From Candidatus Coatesbacteria bacterium RBG_13_66_14 (GTDB lineage Bacteria; RBG-13-66-14): a stretch of DNA of 5,450 nt. Positions 5,338 to 5,450 of the stretch are shown in pieces; position 1 is the stretch's first letter, and each line of letters starts with the position of its first letter. The position numbers and the translations under genes are program-made. The notes below the pieces were generated by a model. The model worked only from the letters and a program-made list of their open reading frames with translations, did not search any database and had not been told where the DNA came from. The stretch lies in assembly GCA_001774505.1 (NCBI GenBank), contig MFAF01000031.1, positions 4,343 to 9,792 on the forward strand, read 5' to 3'.

Positions 5338-5425
5338 TTGGCGCCCTGGGGCGCGTCGGGGAAATGCAAGGGGCTAAAGCCCCTTGTCTTTAAGTGTGAT
5401 TGGCGCCCGGCGGCGCGTCGGGGAA
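5338..5425. repeat. 26-bp direct repeat flanking a hairpin, upstream of frr
   Basis: Bases 5338-5363 and 5400-5425 are 26-base direct repeats differing at only two positions (TTGGCGCCC, then TGG or GGC, then GGCGCGTCGGGGAA). Each copy can itself fold (GCGCCC with GGGCGC, or GCGCC with GGCGC), so each is a small hairpin inside a repeat. Between them is the separate hairpin at 5367-5386. The first copy ends 15 nt before the frr ATG and lies just upstream of its ribosome binding site. They may be intergenic palindromic repeats or a leader control structure. Confidence 0.7.
5367..5386. repeat. Hairpin with 8-9 bp perfect stem
   Basis: CAAGGGGC (5367-5374), loop TAAA, GCCCCTTG (5379-5386) forms a perfect stem, extendable by one T-A pair. 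On the minus strand it is followed by CATTT, too few T residues for a convincing terminator of an upstream gene. On the plus strand TCTTT follows, and no plus-strand gene ends here. I treat it as a structural or dispersed repeat. Confidence 0.55.
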
Positions 5426-5450
5426 TATGTGCAACATTGCGGTTTACGGG

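Overview
The window looks like chromosomal DNA from a GC-rich bacterium (roughly two-thirds GC by eye, with strong third-position GC bias in the native genes). Two housekeeping genes lie at its ends: purL (purine synthesis) at the left and frr (ribosome recycling factor) at the right, both on the minus strand. The lineage cannot be fixed. Consensus-like sigma70-type promoters, non-ATG starts, a probable leaderless message and short hairpin repeats between genes would fit an uncultured bacterial phylum, but that is inference.

Layout. 1-1804 (-): first 601 codons of purL, running off the left edge, with a TTGACA-17-TATAAT promoter at 1846-1874. 1998-2249 (+): a small two-helix membrane protein with an apparent CTG start, divergent from purL. 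2246-2755 (-): a two-helix membrane protein of unknown function, probably read from a leaderless GTG; its stop codon overlaps that of the convergent small gene in one TTAA. 2756-3025: no intact gene, only short repeats, hairpins and a decayed copy of the 5' part of the preceding membrane-protein gene. 3026 to about 4735: an abruptly AT-rich island with a two-gene minus-strand operon. The first gene (3224-4597) encodes a 457-residue protein with a central Rossmann-like segment resembling nucleoside deoxyribosyltransferase/TIR-type folds. The second (3032-3202) is a 56-codon gene with a good ribosome binding site and an internal KPI...YDLS.S duplication. 4705-4729: the frr terminator. 4765-5322 (-): frr. 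5323-5450: a leader with a near-identical 26-bp direct repeat flanking a hairpin.

How it fits together. purL and frr are ordinary core genes. The unusual element is the AT-rich cassette next to frr. It starts from a promoter whose -35 box lies in the loop of the frr terminator, and its leader carries two perfect palindromes whose centres are 41 bp apart (about four helical turns), as expected for a regulated transferred module. A nucleoside/NAD-processing effector with a small partner, possibly a phage-defence or toxin-type module, is the most interesting reading, but it rests on fold resemblance and context only.
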